Of a stretch of DNA of 64,000 nucleotides, positions 27,297 to 36,449 are shown one piece after another; the stretch's first letter is position 1, and the number at the start of each line of letters is the position of its first letter. The position numbers and the translations under genes were made by a program. The stretch lies in contig NZ_KE386837.1 in the NCBI RefSeq assembly GCF_000429025.1, positions 234,959-298,958 on the forward strand. The letters are read 5' to 3'. The notes below the pieces were generated by a model. The model worked only from the letters and a program-made list of their open reading frames with translations. It was not told where the DNA came from and made no database searches. Source of the DNA: Actinospineispora spinosispora DSM 44797 (GTDB lineage Bacteria; Actinomycetota; Actinomycetes; Mycobacteriales; Pseudonocardiaceae).

Positions 27297-27581
27297 GACG
27301 CCCCCGCTCCGGCGCGCACTGCAGCGGTCAACGGTAACGCGAAGGTGTCATGCGCAAGGATTGATTTATCGGTGATGCAGGGGGCTGACCGCTCAGGCGG
27401 GCACGACGGCGCGCCCGTCCGTTCCGGTGTTCACCGGCGGCACGGGCCCACGGGCAGGCATCGACCTGACGTCGAACCGGGTGCTGCACGAGCGTGCCGA
27501 CTCCACGCCGTGACGCGTTCGAGTTCGTCGAATCGGTCGTCGCCCAGCCACCTCGCCTGCTGATCGGCACGTAACGGTGGC

Positions 27582-27842
27582 TCAGCGGTCGAAGTAGCGG
27601 TCCAGGATTCGCTTGGCCTCGTCGCTCTTGCGGTGGCTGTAGTCACCGAAGTAGTCGTCGAGGACCTCTTTGGCGTTCGCGTGGTCGACGTTGTCGAGGT
27701 CGTCCCAGTCCCAGTCATGGTGGTGGTGATGACCCATGAGGTGCGCCGACGGCGTGGCAGCGGCGGCGGTGCCCGCCGACATGAAGAGGGCGATGACAAC
27801 AGCGGCCGTGGCGCAGGCCACCGAGTGCAGGACGCGAGTCAT
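27582..27842 (-). CDS. Small secreted His/Asp-rich protein
   Basis: An 86-residue protein with a Sec signal peptide: M-T-R-V-L-H, a hydrophobic core to about residue 24, and an A-A-A-A-T cleavage region near residue 29. The mature part starts with a His-Asp-Trp cluster (residues 38-48: G-H-H-H-H-H-D-W-D-W-D) and has two related D-D-Y-F-G-D and D-R-Y-F-D-R segments, perhaps a small duplicated helix. The histidine cluster suggests metal binding. No family is recognised. Confidence 0.7.
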   Translation of the reverse strand: MTRVLHSVACATAAVVIALFMSAGTAAAATPSAHLMGHHHHHDWDWDDLDNVDHANAKEVLDDYFGDYSHRKSDEAKRILDRYFDR

Positions 27843-27939
27843 GAGGGCAATCCTTCCAAGATTGTCTGACGAGCGTAGCCCCGAAAATCGCTGATCCGAA
27901 TAGCTTTACTCCTGTGATTCCGATCAAGACCGGATCGGG

Positions 27940-28527
27940 CTATCGCCGCATCCGCTGGACGCGCGGGCGGTAGTGGTCCAGCTCGTCGACCAGCTCGGTG
28001 GCGTCCAGCGGGAGCAACGTCAGTGGGATCAGCACCGGCGAGCCCACCAGCGCCGTCGCCGCGCGGTACCGCCAGCGTCGGCTCTCGGGTGCCCTGGCGA
28101 TGACCGCGCGGGGTTCGCTCACCCGCAGCCGGACCGCGATCGAGCCGAGTGTGCCGCCGGTCAGCCGCGTCAGCCGGCTCGTCCGGTAGTCGACGATCTC
28201 CTGCCAGCTCAGCCGCCCGAGCGGGCTGCGCGGGAACACCACCCCCGCACGGTCGATGATCAGCACCGGTTCGTTGCGCACGGCGCGGCGGCCGAGTGCG
28301 ACACCCGGCTTACCGAACAGCCAGACCAGCAGGCCGCCGAGGACCAGCCCCCACAGCGCGTCCGGTGACTGCGATACGGCGAGGTCCTGGACGCTGGCCC
28401 CGACCAGCAGCAGCCCGATGACCCCGACATAGCAGAGGAAAGCTGCCAGCCCGACCTGACGCCACCGCCGGGCGTACACGAGTAATCGTCCGTCCTGCCG
28501 AACCAGGTACCTGTCGCGTGCCCTCAT
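27940..28527 (-). CDS. Hypothetical membrane protein, PH-like domain
   Basis: A 195-residue protein with a basic N-terminus, two or three hydrophobic segments (about 27-47, 57-75 and 163-178) and a central stretch (P-V-L-I-I-D-R-A-G-V and L-S-W-Q-E-I-V) like bacterial PH/STM3941-type domains. Its ATG overlaps the stop of the upstream hydrolase by 4 bases (ATGA), so the two are co-translated. No function can be assigned. Confidence 0.65.
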   Translation of the reverse strand: MRARDRYLVRQDGRLLVYARRWRQVGLAAFLCYVGVIGLLLVGASVQDLAVSQSPDALWGLVLGGLLVWLFGKPGVALGRRAVRNEPVLIIDRAGVVFPRSPLGRLSWQEIVDYRTSRLTRLTGGTLGSIAVRLRVSEPRAVIARAPESRRWRYRAATALVGSPVLIPLTLLPLDATELVDELDHYRPRVQRMRR

Positions 28528-29360
28528 CCGGCCGGGCTCGCGCCGAAGCCGGCCTCGGCGAGCACACCGTCGGTGAAGTCGGGCCACGCCGAGGCTGCCC
28601 ACTCGCCGAAGTTGCGGTCGGTCAGTGCCACACAGGCCAGCCCCGCCGGCGGATCGACCCAGAGGAACGTGCCGGACTGCCCGAAGTGCCCGAACGCCTC
28701 CGGCGAACTGGTGTGCCCGGTCCAGTGCGGGGTCTTGTGGTGGCGCAGCTCGAAGCCGAGCCCCCAGTCGTTCGGGTTCTGCCTGCCGAACCCGGGCAGC
28801 ACCCCGGCCAGGTCGGGGTAGGCGGTCTCGCCGGTCGCCTCGTGCAGGGTCTGCTCGGCGATCAGCTTCGGCGCCTGCAGCTCGGCGGCGAACAACGCCA
28901 GGTCCCCGCAGGTGGAGATGCCGCCGGCGCCGGCGGAACCGGTCAGCCGGGAGCTGGTCATGCCGAGCGGGGTGAACACCGCCTCGGTCAGGTAGTCGGC
29001 GAACGTGATGCCGCTCGAGCTGGTCACCGTGTCGGCGAGTACCGAGAAGCCGGTGTTGGAGTAGATGCGGCGGGTACCGGGGCGTGCCTGCACCGTGTCG
29101 CTGTCGAATGCCAGACCGGAGGTGTGCGAGATCAGGTGCCGCACCGTCGAACCGGGCGGTCCCGCCGGCTGGTCCCACTCGACGGCGCCCTCCTCGACCG
29201 CGATCAGCACCGCGTACGCGCTGAGCAGCTTCGTCACCGACGCGAGCCGGAACTCCCGGTCCTGAGGCCCGTGTGTGCCCCGCACCGAACCGTCCGCGCC
29301 CACGACGGCAACCGCCACGTGCTCAACCGGCCACTCGTCAACCACACCCAGACTTCGCAC
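28524..29360 (-). CDS. Beta-lactamase-like serine hydrolase
   Basis: A 278-residue serine hydrolase of the class C beta-lactamase/esterase fold. The S-x-x-K motif is S-V-T-K in R-L-A-S-V-T-K-L-L. The Y-x-N motif is Y-S-N in R-I-Y-S-N-T-G, and a late H-x-G (G-H-F-G-Q-S-G) follows. No signal peptide is present with the GTG at 29360. The longer in-frame reading to 29576 runs into the divergent DUF72 gene and looks like its shadow. The start is therefore moderately sure. The substrate is unknown; roles in peptidoglycan or ester hydrolysis are possible. Confidence 0.82.
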   Translation of the reverse strand: MRSLGVVDEWPVEHVAVAVVGADGSVRGTHGPQDREFRLASVTKLLSAYAVLIAVEEGAVEWDQPAGPPGSTVRHLISHTSGLAFDSDTVQARPGTRRIYSNTGFSVLADTVTSSSGITFADYLTEAVFTPLGMTSSRLTGSAGAGGISTCGDLALFAAELQAPKLIAEQTLHEATGETAYPDLAGVLPGFGRQNPNDWGLGFELRHHKTPHWTGHTSSPEAFGHFGQSGTFLWVDPPAGLACVALTDRNFGEWAASAWPDFTDGVLAEAGFGASPAG

Positions 29361-29386
29361 GCCCTCGAACGTACTAGGGTCCCGAC

Positions 29387-30202
29387 GTGGGTGACGTGCG
29401 GATCGGGACCTCGGGGTGGGTGTACCCGCCGTGGCGGGGAGTGTTCTACCCGCCGGGGCTCGCCCAGCGGCGCGAGCTGGAGTACCTGTCCGGCAAGTTG
29501 CGCAGTGTCGAGCTGAACGGCTCGTTCTACTCGTTGCAGCGCCCGAGCAGCTACCGGTCCTGGGCCGCGCAGACACCGGACGACTTCGTCTTCTCGGTCA
29601 AGGGACCCCGGTTCATCACCCACATGAAGAAGCTGCGCGACGCCGACACCCTGCTGGCGAACTTCTTCGCATCCGGTGTGCTGGCACTCGGCGCGAAGCT
29701 GGGTCCGGTGCTGTGGCAGCTGCCGCCGACGTTTCGCTACGACCCCGATGTGCTCGCGGCGTTCTTCGATGCGCTGCCCCGGGACACGGAGGCCGCGGCC
29801 GCGTTGGCCGCCGGACACGACGAACGGCTCGACGGCAGGGCGTTCACCAGCACCGACGCCCGGCGACCACTGCGCTACGCGCTGGAGGTGCGGCACGCCA
29901 GCTTCCAGGTCGACGAGTTCACCGAGCTGCTCACCGCGCACGACGTCGCGTGTGTGGTCGCCGACTCGGCGGGCACCTGGCCGTACTTCGAACGGCCGAG
30001 CGCCGCCGACCACGTGTACGTCCGGTTGCACGGCGACGCCGAGCTCTACACCAGCGGATACACCGACACCGCACTCGACGGCTGGGCGGAGAAGATCAGC
30101 GCGTGGCACGCCGACCGCGACGTCTACGTCTACTTCGACAACGACGTCAAGGTCCGCGCGCCCGCCGACGCGATGTCACTGACCACCAAGCTGGCCGGCT
30201 GA
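29387..30202 (+). CDS. DUF72 domain protein
   Basis: A 271-residue protein of the DUF72 (YecE-like) TIM-barrel family. It has the opening I-G-T-S-G-W-V-Y-P-P-W, then E-L-N-G-S-F-Y, the central F-S-V-K-G-P-R-F-I-T-H, and a late Y-V-R-L-H-G-D. The role of the family is not known. It starts with GTG and diverges from the serine hydrolase gene with only 26 bases between. It ends 1 base from the converging ferredoxin gene. Confidence 0.88.
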   Translation: MGDVRIGTSGWVYPPWRGVFYPPGLAQRRELEYLSGKLRSVELNGSFYSLQRPSSYRSWAAQTPDDFVFSVKGPRFITHMKKLRDADTLLANFFASGVLALGAKLGPVLWQLPPTFRYDPDVLAAFFDALPRDTEAAAALAAGHDERLDGRAFTSTDARRPLRYALEVRHASFQVDEFTELLTAHDVACVVADSAGTWPYFERPSAADHVYVRLHGDAELYTSGYTDTALDGWAEKISAWHADRDVYVYFDNDVKVRAPADAMSLTTKLAG

Positions 30203-30203
30203 G

Positions 30204-30398
30204 TCAGTCCTCCCGGATGGAGATGGCCGCCTTCGGGCATCCTTCGACGGCGGCTTCCACCTGCGCGCGCTCCGACTCCGGCGGCGTCTCGTCGAGGATG
30301 TAGAGGAAGTTGTCCTCCTTCACCTCGAACACGTCCGGCGCCACACCCATGCATACGGCGTTGCTCTCACAACGATCGAAATCCACCACAATCTTCAT
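30204..30398 (-). CDS. 3Fe-4S-type ferredoxin
   Basis: A 64-residue electron carrier. The cysteine pattern C-x5-C near residues 10-16 (C-E-S-N-A-V-C) and a distal C-P (G-C-P-K-A) gives the three ligands of a 3Fe-4S cluster, as in the small ferredoxins that feed cytochrome P450s. The start is the ATG at 30398 (M-K-I-V-V-D), because the upstream extension is not conserved sequence. No P450 is in the window, so its partner must be elsewhere. Confidence 0.88.
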   Translation of the reverse strand: MKIVVDFDRCESNAVCMGVAPDVFEVKEDNFLYILDETPPESERAQVEAAVEGCPKAAISIRED

Positions 30399-30473
30399 GA
30401 GTAACCATCGTGCACACAAGCCGGGCCCCTGGATAGCCAGCAAAGCCTAACCTGACCTGCGCAAACGCCGGTG

Positions 30474-30545
30474 GTTCGCACAGAGCGGGTGCACGCCGCA
30501 CAGAGGCCCCGGCCTCTGTGCGGCGTAGAGAGCCTCTGTGCGAAC
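30474..30545. repeat. Nested palindrome after prpE
   Basis: Inner arms ACGCCGCACAGAGGCC and GGCCTCTGTGCGGCGT (30493-30508, 30511-30526) pair perfectly. Outer arms GTTCGCACAGAG and CTCTGTGCGAAC flank them, and all four carry GCACAGAG. It lies just downstream of the prpE stop and may act as a terminator. Confidence 0.75.
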
Positions 30546-30551
30546 TTCTGG

Positions 30552-32426
30552 TCAGCGGCGCAGGACCGGGCGGAGTGCGTCCAGGACGCTGGCGTCGTCG
30601 ATCGTGGAGGGGACCGCCTCGTCGGCGCCGTCGGCTATGCCCCGCATGGTCTTGCGCAGGATCTTCCCGGAGCGGGTCTTCGGCAGGGCCGCGACCACCG
30701 CGACGTCCTTCAGCGACGCGACCGCGCCGACCTGGTCGCGGACCATCTGCACCAGCTCGCCGCGCAGCTGCTCCTCGTCGGTCTCCACTCCGGCCTTCAG
30801 CACCACGAAACCGCGCGGGACCTGGCCCTTCATGGCGTCGGCCACGCCGATCACGGCGCATTCCGCGACGTCGGGGTGGCCGGCCAGTACCTCCTCCATG
30901 CTGCCGGTCGACAGCCGGTGCCCGGCCACGTTGATCACGTCGTCGGTGCGGCCCATGACGAACACGTAGCCGTCTGCGTCGATGTGCCCGCCGTCGCCGG
31001 ACAGGTAGTAGCCGTCGTAGGCCGACATGTAGGACGCGACGAACCGCTCGTCGTCGTTCCACAGCGTGGGCAACGCACCGGGCGGCAGCGGCAGCTTGAC
31101 CACCAGCGCACCGTCCACGTCCGCCTCGGACTGCGAGCCGGACGGGTCGAGCACCTGGATGTTCCAGCCCGGAACCGGCACCGTCGGCGAACCGGGCTTG
31201 ACCTCCATCGGCTCCAGGCCCATGGGGTTGGCGGCGATCGGCCAGCCGGTCTCGGTCTGCCACCAGTGGTCGATCACCGGGATGCGCAGCAGATCCTGCG
31301 CCCAGCGCAGCGTCTCCGGGTCGAGCCGCTCGCCGGCCAGGAACAGGTACTTCAGACCGGACAGGTCGTAGTCCGCGAGGAAGGTGCCCTTCGGGTCCTC
31401 CTTCTTGATCGCCCGGAACGCGGTCGGCGCGGTGAACATCGCCTTCGCGCCGTGCTCGGACAGGACCCGCCAGAACTGGCCCGCGTCGGGCGTGCCGACC
31501 GGCTTACCCTCGTACAGAACGGTGGTGGCACCCGCCAGCAGCGGCGCGTACACGATGTAGGAGTGCCCGACGACCCAGCCGACGTCGGATGCGGTGAACA
31601 TCGTCTCGCCGGGGCCGACGTCGTAGATGTTGGTCATGCTCCAGCGCAGCGCGACCGCGTGCCCGCCGTTGTCGCGCACGACGCCCTTGGGCTTACCGGT
31701 GGTGCCCGAGGTGTAGAGGATGTATAGCGGGTCGGTCGCGGCGACGGGGGTACAGCCGACCGGCGAGGCCTTGGCGGCGGCGTCGGCCCAGTCGACGTCG
31801 CGCTCACCCATCGCGGCCGGCGCCTGCGGGCGCTGCAGGATGACCATGCTGTCCGGCTTGTGCGTCGCCAGCTCGATCGCCCGGTCCAGCAGCGGCTTGT
31901 ACTCGATGACCCGCTTGCCCTCGATGCCGCAGGATGCGGACACGATCGCCTTCGGCGCAGCGTCGTCGATCCGCACCGCGAGCTCCTTGGCGGCGAAACC
32001 ACCGAAGACCACCGAGTGCACCGCGCCGATGCGCGCGCAGGCGAGCATCGCAACCGCCGCCTCGGGCACCATCGGCATGTAGACGACGACCCGGTCGCCC
32101 TTCTCGACGCCCAGCCCGGTCAGCACCCCGGCGAACGTGGCGACCTCGTCGCGTAGCTGCGAGTAGGTGTAGCTGCGCCGGGTGTCGGTGACCGGGCTGT
32201 CGTAGATCAGTGCGGCCTGGTCACCGCGTCCGGCGTCGACGTGGCGGTCCAGCGCGTTGTGGCACGTGTTCAGCACTCCGCCGGTGAACCATCGGTAGAA
32301 CGGCGGGTTCGACGAGTCCAACACCTGGGTCGGTTGCTCGTACCAGTCGATGTCCGAGGCGGCGGCGCCCCAGAACGCCTCCGGGTCGTCGATGCTGGTG
32401 CGGAACGTGTCCCGATAGCCACTCAT
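30552..32426 (-). CDS. prpE: Propionyl-CoA synthetase
   Basis: A 624-residue acyl-CoA synthetase. The N-terminal ACAS_N opening has D-P-E-A-F-W. The AMP-binding P-loop is Y-T-S-G-T-T-G-K-P-K-G, and G-Y-Y-L-S-G-D-G and R-T-D-D-V-I-N-V-A-G-H-R-L follow. The catalytic lysine is near the C-terminus (K-T-R-S-G-K-I-L-R). Length and blocks fit PrpE, although acetate or other short acids may also be used. It would supply propionyl-CoA to the methylcitrate or carboxylase pathway. It is not in an obvious operon. Confidence 0.88.
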   Translation of the reverse strand: MSGYRDTFRTSIDDPEAFWGAAASDIDWYEQPTQVLDSSNPPFYRWFTGGVLNTCHNALDRHVDAGRGDQAALIYDSPVTDTRRSYTYSQLRDEVATFAGVLTGLGVEKGDRVVVYMPMVPEAAVAMLACARIGAVHSVVFGGFAAKELAVRIDDAAPKAIVSASCGIEGKRVIEYKPLLDRAIELATHKPDSMVILQRPQAPAAMGERDVDWADAAAKASPVGCTPVAATDPLYILYTSGTTGKPKGVVRDNGGHAVALRWSMTNIYDVGPGETMFTASDVGWVVGHSYIVYAPLLAGATTVLYEGKPVGTPDAGQFWRVLSEHGAKAMFTAPTAFRAIKKEDPKGTFLADYDLSGLKYLFLAGERLDPETLRWAQDLLRIPVIDHWWQTETGWPIAANPMGLEPMEVKPGSPTVPVPGWNIQVLDPSGSQSEADVDGALVVKLPLPPGALPTLWNDDERFVASYMSAYDGYYLSGDGGHIDADGYVFVMGRTDDVINVAGHRLSTGSMEEVLAGHPDVAECAVIGVADAMKGQVPRGFVVLKAGVETDEEQLRGELVQMVRDQVGAVASLKDVAVVAALPKTRSGKILRKTMRGIADGADEAVPSTIDDASVLDALRPVLRR

Positions 32427-32502
32427 CCGTGCAATCTCCCACGACGCCGTTGTTCTGTGTCAGATGTGACGCCGAGCCTAGTGTTGTGACGAGGGAGGGG
32501 CC

Positions 32503-32652
32503 ATGACGAGCAACGAGCGATCCGCGCAGGGCGGTGACCCGGTCTGCTGGGTGAACCGGGTGTGTCCCGAGTGCGGCCGGTTCGCCGACGACGAGACCGT
32601 CGACTCCGATGACCCGCGCTGCGCGGAGTGCGGCGCCGAGCTGTCGGTCTGA
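32503..32652 (+). CDS. Small zinc-ribbon protein
   Basis: A 49-residue protein with two C-x-x-C knuckles, C-P-E-C near residue 21 and C-A-E-C near residue 41, giving a four-cysteine zinc ribbon. The ATG follows a very strong GAGGGAGGGG site, which supports it as a real gene despite its size. It is divergent from prpE and meets the MFS gene tail to tail with no gap. Acidic residues between the knuckles make DNA binding less likely than a protein-contact role. Confidence 0.7.
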   Translation: MTSNERSAQGGDPVCWVNRVCPECGRFADDETVDSDDPRCAECGAELSV

Positions 32653-33831
32653 TCAGGCCCGGACCGGCTCGCCGAGATACCGCCACGGTCGCGCGAGGGT
32701 GAGCAGGGCGGCCGTGGCGGCGAGCAGGAAGCCGAGCACGACGACGGCGGTCGAGAGAGCGGTCTGGCCGGGCAGCGGCGCGGCGGCCGAGCCGAACACG
32801 AACAGCCCGCAGCCGAGGATGCCGGACGCCGCTCCGGGAGCGTCGTCGCCGAGCGCGAGGATGAGGGAGACCGCGGCTGGCAGCATCATCCCGAGGCCGG
32901 ACGTCATGACGAACAGACACACCCACGTGGCGGTGAGCGTGCTGATGCCGCAGCCGAGCAGACCGGCCAGGACGATCATCGCGGCGGTGGAGATGCTCGT
33001 GCCGGTGACGAGCAACCGGTTGAGCCGCACGCGCCCGGCGAGCCGCCTGAACACCGCGCCCGCGACCAGCATGCCGACGGCGTTCGTGGCGAAGACCAGG
33101 CTGTAGCCGGTGGGGGACAGGCGGTAGACGCCTTGGAAGACGAACGACGAGCCGCTGATGTAGGCGAACAGTGCCCCGCCCCAGCAGGCCACGACGAGGA
33201 AGTAGCCGGCCAGCGCGGGGCGTCGCAGCAGCCCGCCCATCGCGGCGACGACACCGCCGGTCCTGCGCCGGTGCGCCGGGAGCGACTCGGGGACCCATGC
33301 CCAGACCGCGGCCAGCAACAGCAGCCCGGCGACGGCGAGCGCCACGAACACGAGCCGCCACGGGCCGATGGCGAGTACGAGACCGCCGGTGACCGGCGCC
33401 AGGATCGGCGCCGCCGAGGTGATGATGCTCAGCAGCCCGATCTGTCGTGCCTGGTCGGGCCCGGCGAACCGGTCGCTGATGACCGCCCTGGCGAGGACTA
33501 TCCCGGCGCTGCCCGCGGCGCCCTGCAGCACCCGGGCCAGGGTGAACACCGTGACGGACCCGGCGAGGGCGCAGACCAGGGACATCACGGCGAACAGCGC
33601 CGAGCCGACCAGCAGCGGGCGCCGCCGTCCCAGTGCATCGCTCATCGGGCCGACCACGATCTGTCCGACGGCGACACCGACGAGACAGCCGGTCAGCGAC
33701 AGCTGGACGGCGGTGCCCGACGTCCCGAACGAGGCCGCGATCTGGGGGAATCCGGGGACATACATGTCGGTGGAGAACGGGGAGACGGCGGTGAGCGCGG
33801 CGAGAGTGACGATCAATCTCAGGTGAGGCAT
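32653..33831 (-). CDS. MFS drug efflux transporter (Bcr/CflA-like)
   Basis: A 392-residue major facilitator with about 12 transmembrane segments. The opening S-P-F-S-T-D-M-Y-V-P-G-F-P with D-M-Y is characteristic of the Bcr/CflA drug-resistance subfamily. The motif G-P-M-S-D-A-L-G-R-R follows the second segment. Substrate is unknown. It converges with the small zinc-ribbon gene and diverges from the CGNR gene. Confidence 0.88.
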   Translation of the reverse strand: MPHLRLIVTLAALTAVSPFSTDMYVPGFPQIAASFGTSGTAVQLSLTGCLVGVAVGQIVVGPMSDALGRRRPLLVGSALFAVMSLVCALAGSVTVFTLARVLQGAAGSAGIVLARAVISDRFAGPDQARQIGLLSIITSAAPILAPVTGGLVLAIGPWRLVFVALAVAGLLLLAAVWAWVPESLPAHRRRTGGVVAAMGGLLRRPALAGYFLVVACWGGALFAYISGSSFVFQGVYRLSPTGYSLVFATNAVGMLVAGAVFRRLAGRVRLNRLLVTGTSISTAAMIVLAGLLGCGISTLTATWVCLFVMTSGLGMMLPAAVSLILALGDDAPGAASGILGCGLFVFGSAAAPLPGQTALSTAVVVLGFLLAATAALLTLARPWRYLGEPVRA

Positions 33832-33857
33832 GCCCGAGACGATGGTGTAATAGTCTG

Positions 33858-34400
33858 GTGGCTTCGAACTCTTACCACCGGAACTTCCTGGTCTTTGTGA
33901 TCGACCTCATAAACGAGGCCCCGGTCGATCTCGACGACGTCGTGCGTCGCTGGGCTGCCGGCGGGCTGGGCCCGCCGGTGCCGACGAACGACGACGACTT
34001 CCGGAGCGTGTGCGCCTTTGTGGAGGAGTGGGCCGAGGTGGTCGACGCGACCACCGAGGACCAGCGGGTGAACCTGCTGAACGCACTGCTGGCGGACTCG
34101 GTGGCCTACCCCCGGATCACCCGGCACGACGGGTCCGGCTGGCACGTTCACTACCGCGACGACGGTGTGAGCCTGGCCGTCATCCTGCGATCCGTCACGT
34201 CGGTGGCCGCCGCGCAGCACCTGACCTCGACCGGCATGCACCGCCTCGGCCGGTGCGCGGTCGCCGAGTGCCGGCGCGCTTTCGTCGACTTCACCCAGGG
34301 CGGAAAGCAGCGCTACTGCTCGCACGCGTGCGTCAACCGGGACGCGGTGCGGCGGCACAGGGCGCGCCGGACGGCAGGACGTTCTAGCGTCGAGGCATGA
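33858..34400 (+). CDS. CGNR zinc-finger protein
   Basis: A 180-residue protein of the CGNR family. The N-terminal part has F-V-I-D-L-I-N and the C-terminal zinc finger is C-A-V-A-E-C, then Y-C-S-H-A-C-V-N-R. The usual C-G-N-R becomes C-V-N-R here. The C-terminus is Arg-rich and likely binds nucleic acid; family members are treated as putative stress-related regulators. GTG start without a clear ribosome site. It overlaps the hydrolase gene by 4 bases (ATGA). Confidence 0.83.
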   Translation: MASNSYHRNFLVFVIDLINEAPVDLDDVVRRWAAGGLGPPVPTNDDDFRSVCAFVEEWAEVVDATTEDQRVNLLNALLADSVAYPRITRHDGSGWHVHYRDDGVSLAVILRSVTSVAAAQHLTSTGMHRLGRCAVAECRRAFVDFTQGGKQRYCSHACVNRDAVRRHRARRTAGRSSVEA

Positions 34401-35263
34401 CGGATATCGGGACCGGGGTGGCGATCGTCAACGGCCTGCGGATGCACTATCTGCGCGCCGGGAAAGGATCGCCGGTGGTGTTGCTCCACGGCTGGCCGCA
34501 GACCAGCCACTGCTGGCGCAAGGTGCTGCCCCAGCTCGCCCATGAGCACACGGTGATCGCACCTGACCTGCGCGGATACGGTCGGACGGACAAGCCGACC
34601 TCCGGCTACGACAAACGCACGATGGCCTCCGACATCGCCGCGCTCGCCGAGTCGCTCGGCTTCGGCCGGGTCGGGGTGGTCGGCCACGACAGGGGTGCCC
34701 GGGTCGCGCATCGCTGGGCACTGGACCGGCCGGACCAGGTGGAGCGGTTGGCGGTGCTGGACATCCTGCCGACCAGGGCGACCTGGCAGCGCTGGGACCT
34801 GGGCATCGCGCGGCGCTACTGGCACTGGATGTTCCACCTGCAGCCCGACCTGCCCGAGCGGCTCGCCGGCGCCGACGTCGCCGGTTACCTCGGCTACTTC
34901 TTCGACAACTGGACACACAACCGGCACGGGCTGGAGCCCGAGGCGATCGCGGAGTACGTGCGTTCCTTCTCGGCGCCCGGCGCGTTGCGGGCAGGGTTCG
35001 ACGACTATCGCGCGTCGTTCCCGGACGACGCCGAGCTCGACGACGCCGACTTCGACGCCGGACGCAGGCTGGCGATGCCGGTGCTGGCGCTGTGGGGCGG
35101 GTCGGCGCTGTTCGGTCAGGTGCCGGTGCTGGATGTGTGGCGCGAGTACGCCGACGACGTGAGCGGCGAGCCGATCCCGGAGTGCGGCCACTTCCTTGCG
35201 GAGGAGCGGCCGGACTCGCTGGTTGCGCTGCTGCGGCCGTTCCTGGGTGGTGGTCCGGTCTAG
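34397..35263 (+). CDS. Alpha/beta hydrolase (dehalogenase/epoxide-hydrolase type)
   Basis: A 288-residue alpha/beta hydrolase. The oxyanion block is L-L-H-G-W-P-Q and the nucleophile elbow G-H-D-R-G has an aspartate, as in fluoroacetate or haloacetate dehalogenases and epoxide hydrolases rather than esterases. The C-terminal histidine is in E-C-G-H-F-L-A-E. The substrate cannot be set, but the G-W-P-Q-T and G-H-D-R-G-A-R blocks are closest to haloacetate dehalogenase. ATGA overlap with the CGNR gene. Confidence 0.85.
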   Translation: MTDIGTGVAIVNGLRMHYLRAGKGSPVVLLHGWPQTSHCWRKVLPQLAHEHTVIAPDLRGYGRTDKPTSGYDKRTMASDIAALAESLGFGRVGVVGHDRGARVAHRWALDRPDQVERLAVLDILPTRATWQRWDLGIARRYWHWMFHLQPDLPERLAGADVAGYLGYFFDNWTHNRHGLEPEAIAEYVRSFSAPGALRAGFDDYRASFPDDAELDDADFDAGRRLAMPVLALWGGSALFGQVPVLDVWREYADDVSGEPIPECGHFLAEERPDSLVALLRPFLGGGPV

Positions 35264-35269
35264 GGAGCT

Positions 35270-35388
35270 CGTGAGTGGCGAGTGGTCCTATAGCAACCCT
35301 GGGCACTCACGACGGAAAAGCTGTCGTGAGTGCCCAGGGTTGCTACGCCTTCGGCGCCCCTTCGGGGTAGGACCACTCGCCACTCACG
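35270..35388. repeat. Nested inverted repeat between converging genes
   Basis: Outer arms of 21 bases (35270-35290 and 35368-35388, CGTGAGTGG... and ...CCACTCACG) enclose an inner 23-base perfect hairpin (35291-35313, 35323-35345). The outer sequence is in the same CGTGAGTG family as 3791-3836 and 10096-10139. The inner palindrome may be an insertion into an older one. It probably also terminates transcription both ways. Confidence 0.75.
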
Positions 35389-35393
35389 GGGGG

Positions 35394-36071
35394 TCAGAAC
35401 TTGCGGCGGGTGTGGAGGCTGGTGATGGGCTCGGGTGCGCGGTGGCGCGGGCCCTTCTTCGCCGGCTTGTCGTCCGAGTGCGTGGGCGGGTTGCGGAACA
35501 GCGGCGTCACCGGCGCCTCCGGGTCGGCCGTCGACACCGGGGTGAGCTCACCGGCGGGCCGCAGCTGGTCGAGCGGCGAGAACGCCGCGACGGGCTCGCT
35601 GATGTCGAGCGAGGCGGTCGCGGGCTGGCGGGCCGGTTCGAGCTCCACCGTCGCGGTGGTGGGCGGACGGGACGCGGCGCGTCGACGACCCCCGGCCGGC
35701 TTCACGGCCGGCTCGGCCACCGATGCCGGGTTCGACTCCTGACGCGGTGCCGGAGTGGTGGTGGGGCCCGGGTCCTCCTGGTCGAGACGTTCGACGATCC
35801 AGTCGAGCACCAGTGCGGTCGGGGCCATGTCTCTCGCCTCGGCGAGGCGGCGCAGCTGTTCGAGACGTAACGAAGGAAGCCGGAGCTGGAACACCTGGGC
35901 GGAACCGAAGCGTTCGGTCAGCGCCGACGCGGCGGGCTGTGCGGACTGCGCGGCGTCAGCCTCGGGCGAGATCGCGGCGAGGAAGGAATCCAGCTCATGG
36001 TCCGGCATGGCGTCCGACGAGTCGGCGTCAGTGGCACGGTGCCGGGAGTGGCGACGTTCGCGAAACACCAT
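35394..36071 (-). CDS. Hypothetical protein with ribbon-helix-helix-like core
   Basis: A 225-residue protein. A core of about 45 residues (60-105) starts with V-F-Q-L-R-L-P-S-L and continues L-R-R-L-A-E-A-R, then A-L-V-L-D-W-I-V. This strand-helix-helix pattern resembles a ribbon-helix-helix DNA-binding domain. The flanking regions are Pro/Ala-rich and look disordered, with a basic C-terminus. Family and target are unknown. It converges with the alpha/beta hydrolase gene. Confidence 0.6.
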   Translation of the reverse strand: MVFRERRHSRHRATDADSSDAMPDHELDSFLAAISPEADAAQSAQPAASALTERFGSAQVFQLRLPSLRLEQLRRLAEARDMAPTALVLDWIVERLDQEDPGPTTTPAPRQESNPASVAEPAVKPAGGRRRAASRPPTTATVELEPARQPATASLDISEPVAAFSPLDQLRPAGELTPVSTADPEAPVTPLFRNPPTHSDDKPAKKGPRHRAPEPITSLHTRRKF

Positions 36072-36161
36072 ATGCAGCGACCTTAGGGGCGATCGGGGAT
36101 GGGCTCGGCACTAGATCGTAGTCACATCGGTAAAGCTTCGATGAGGTGACACCCGGGATCG

Positions 36162-36383
36162 CTAGTCGGTCACTGTGTAGCCGGCTTCGTCGATTGCGGC
36201 GCGGATTTCGTCGCCACTCAGCTCTCGATCGCTCATGATGATGACGCTTCCGTCACTCAGTGTGACGTCGACCGAACGGACGCCGTCGAGCTCGGTCAGC
36301 TCCTCGGTCACCGAGCTGACGCAGTGCTGGCAGGTCATGCCGGAGACGGTCACGCTGGTGCGAAAAGGTGCCTGGACGGTCAT
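36162..36383 (-). CDS. copZ: Copper chaperone, heavy-metal-associated domain
   Basis: A 73-residue HMA-domain protein. The metal-binding G-M-T-C-Q-H-C motif near residues 15-21 and the late D-E-A-G-Y motif are typical of CopZ. It would bind Cu(I) and deliver it to a P-type ATPase or sensor. It lies downstream of csoR on the same strand, so CsoR probably represses it. No copA lies in this window. Confidence 0.9.
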   Translation of the reverse strand: MTVQAPFRTSVTVSGMTCQHCVSSVTEELTELDGVRSVDVTLSDGSVIIMSDRELSGDEIRAAIDEAGYTVTD

Positions 36384-36449
36384 CGAGTCCTCCGGGGAAC
36401 GGTGTCGGGTGTGATTATTGCGCCGCGATGGGACGGCCCCGTCGACGGG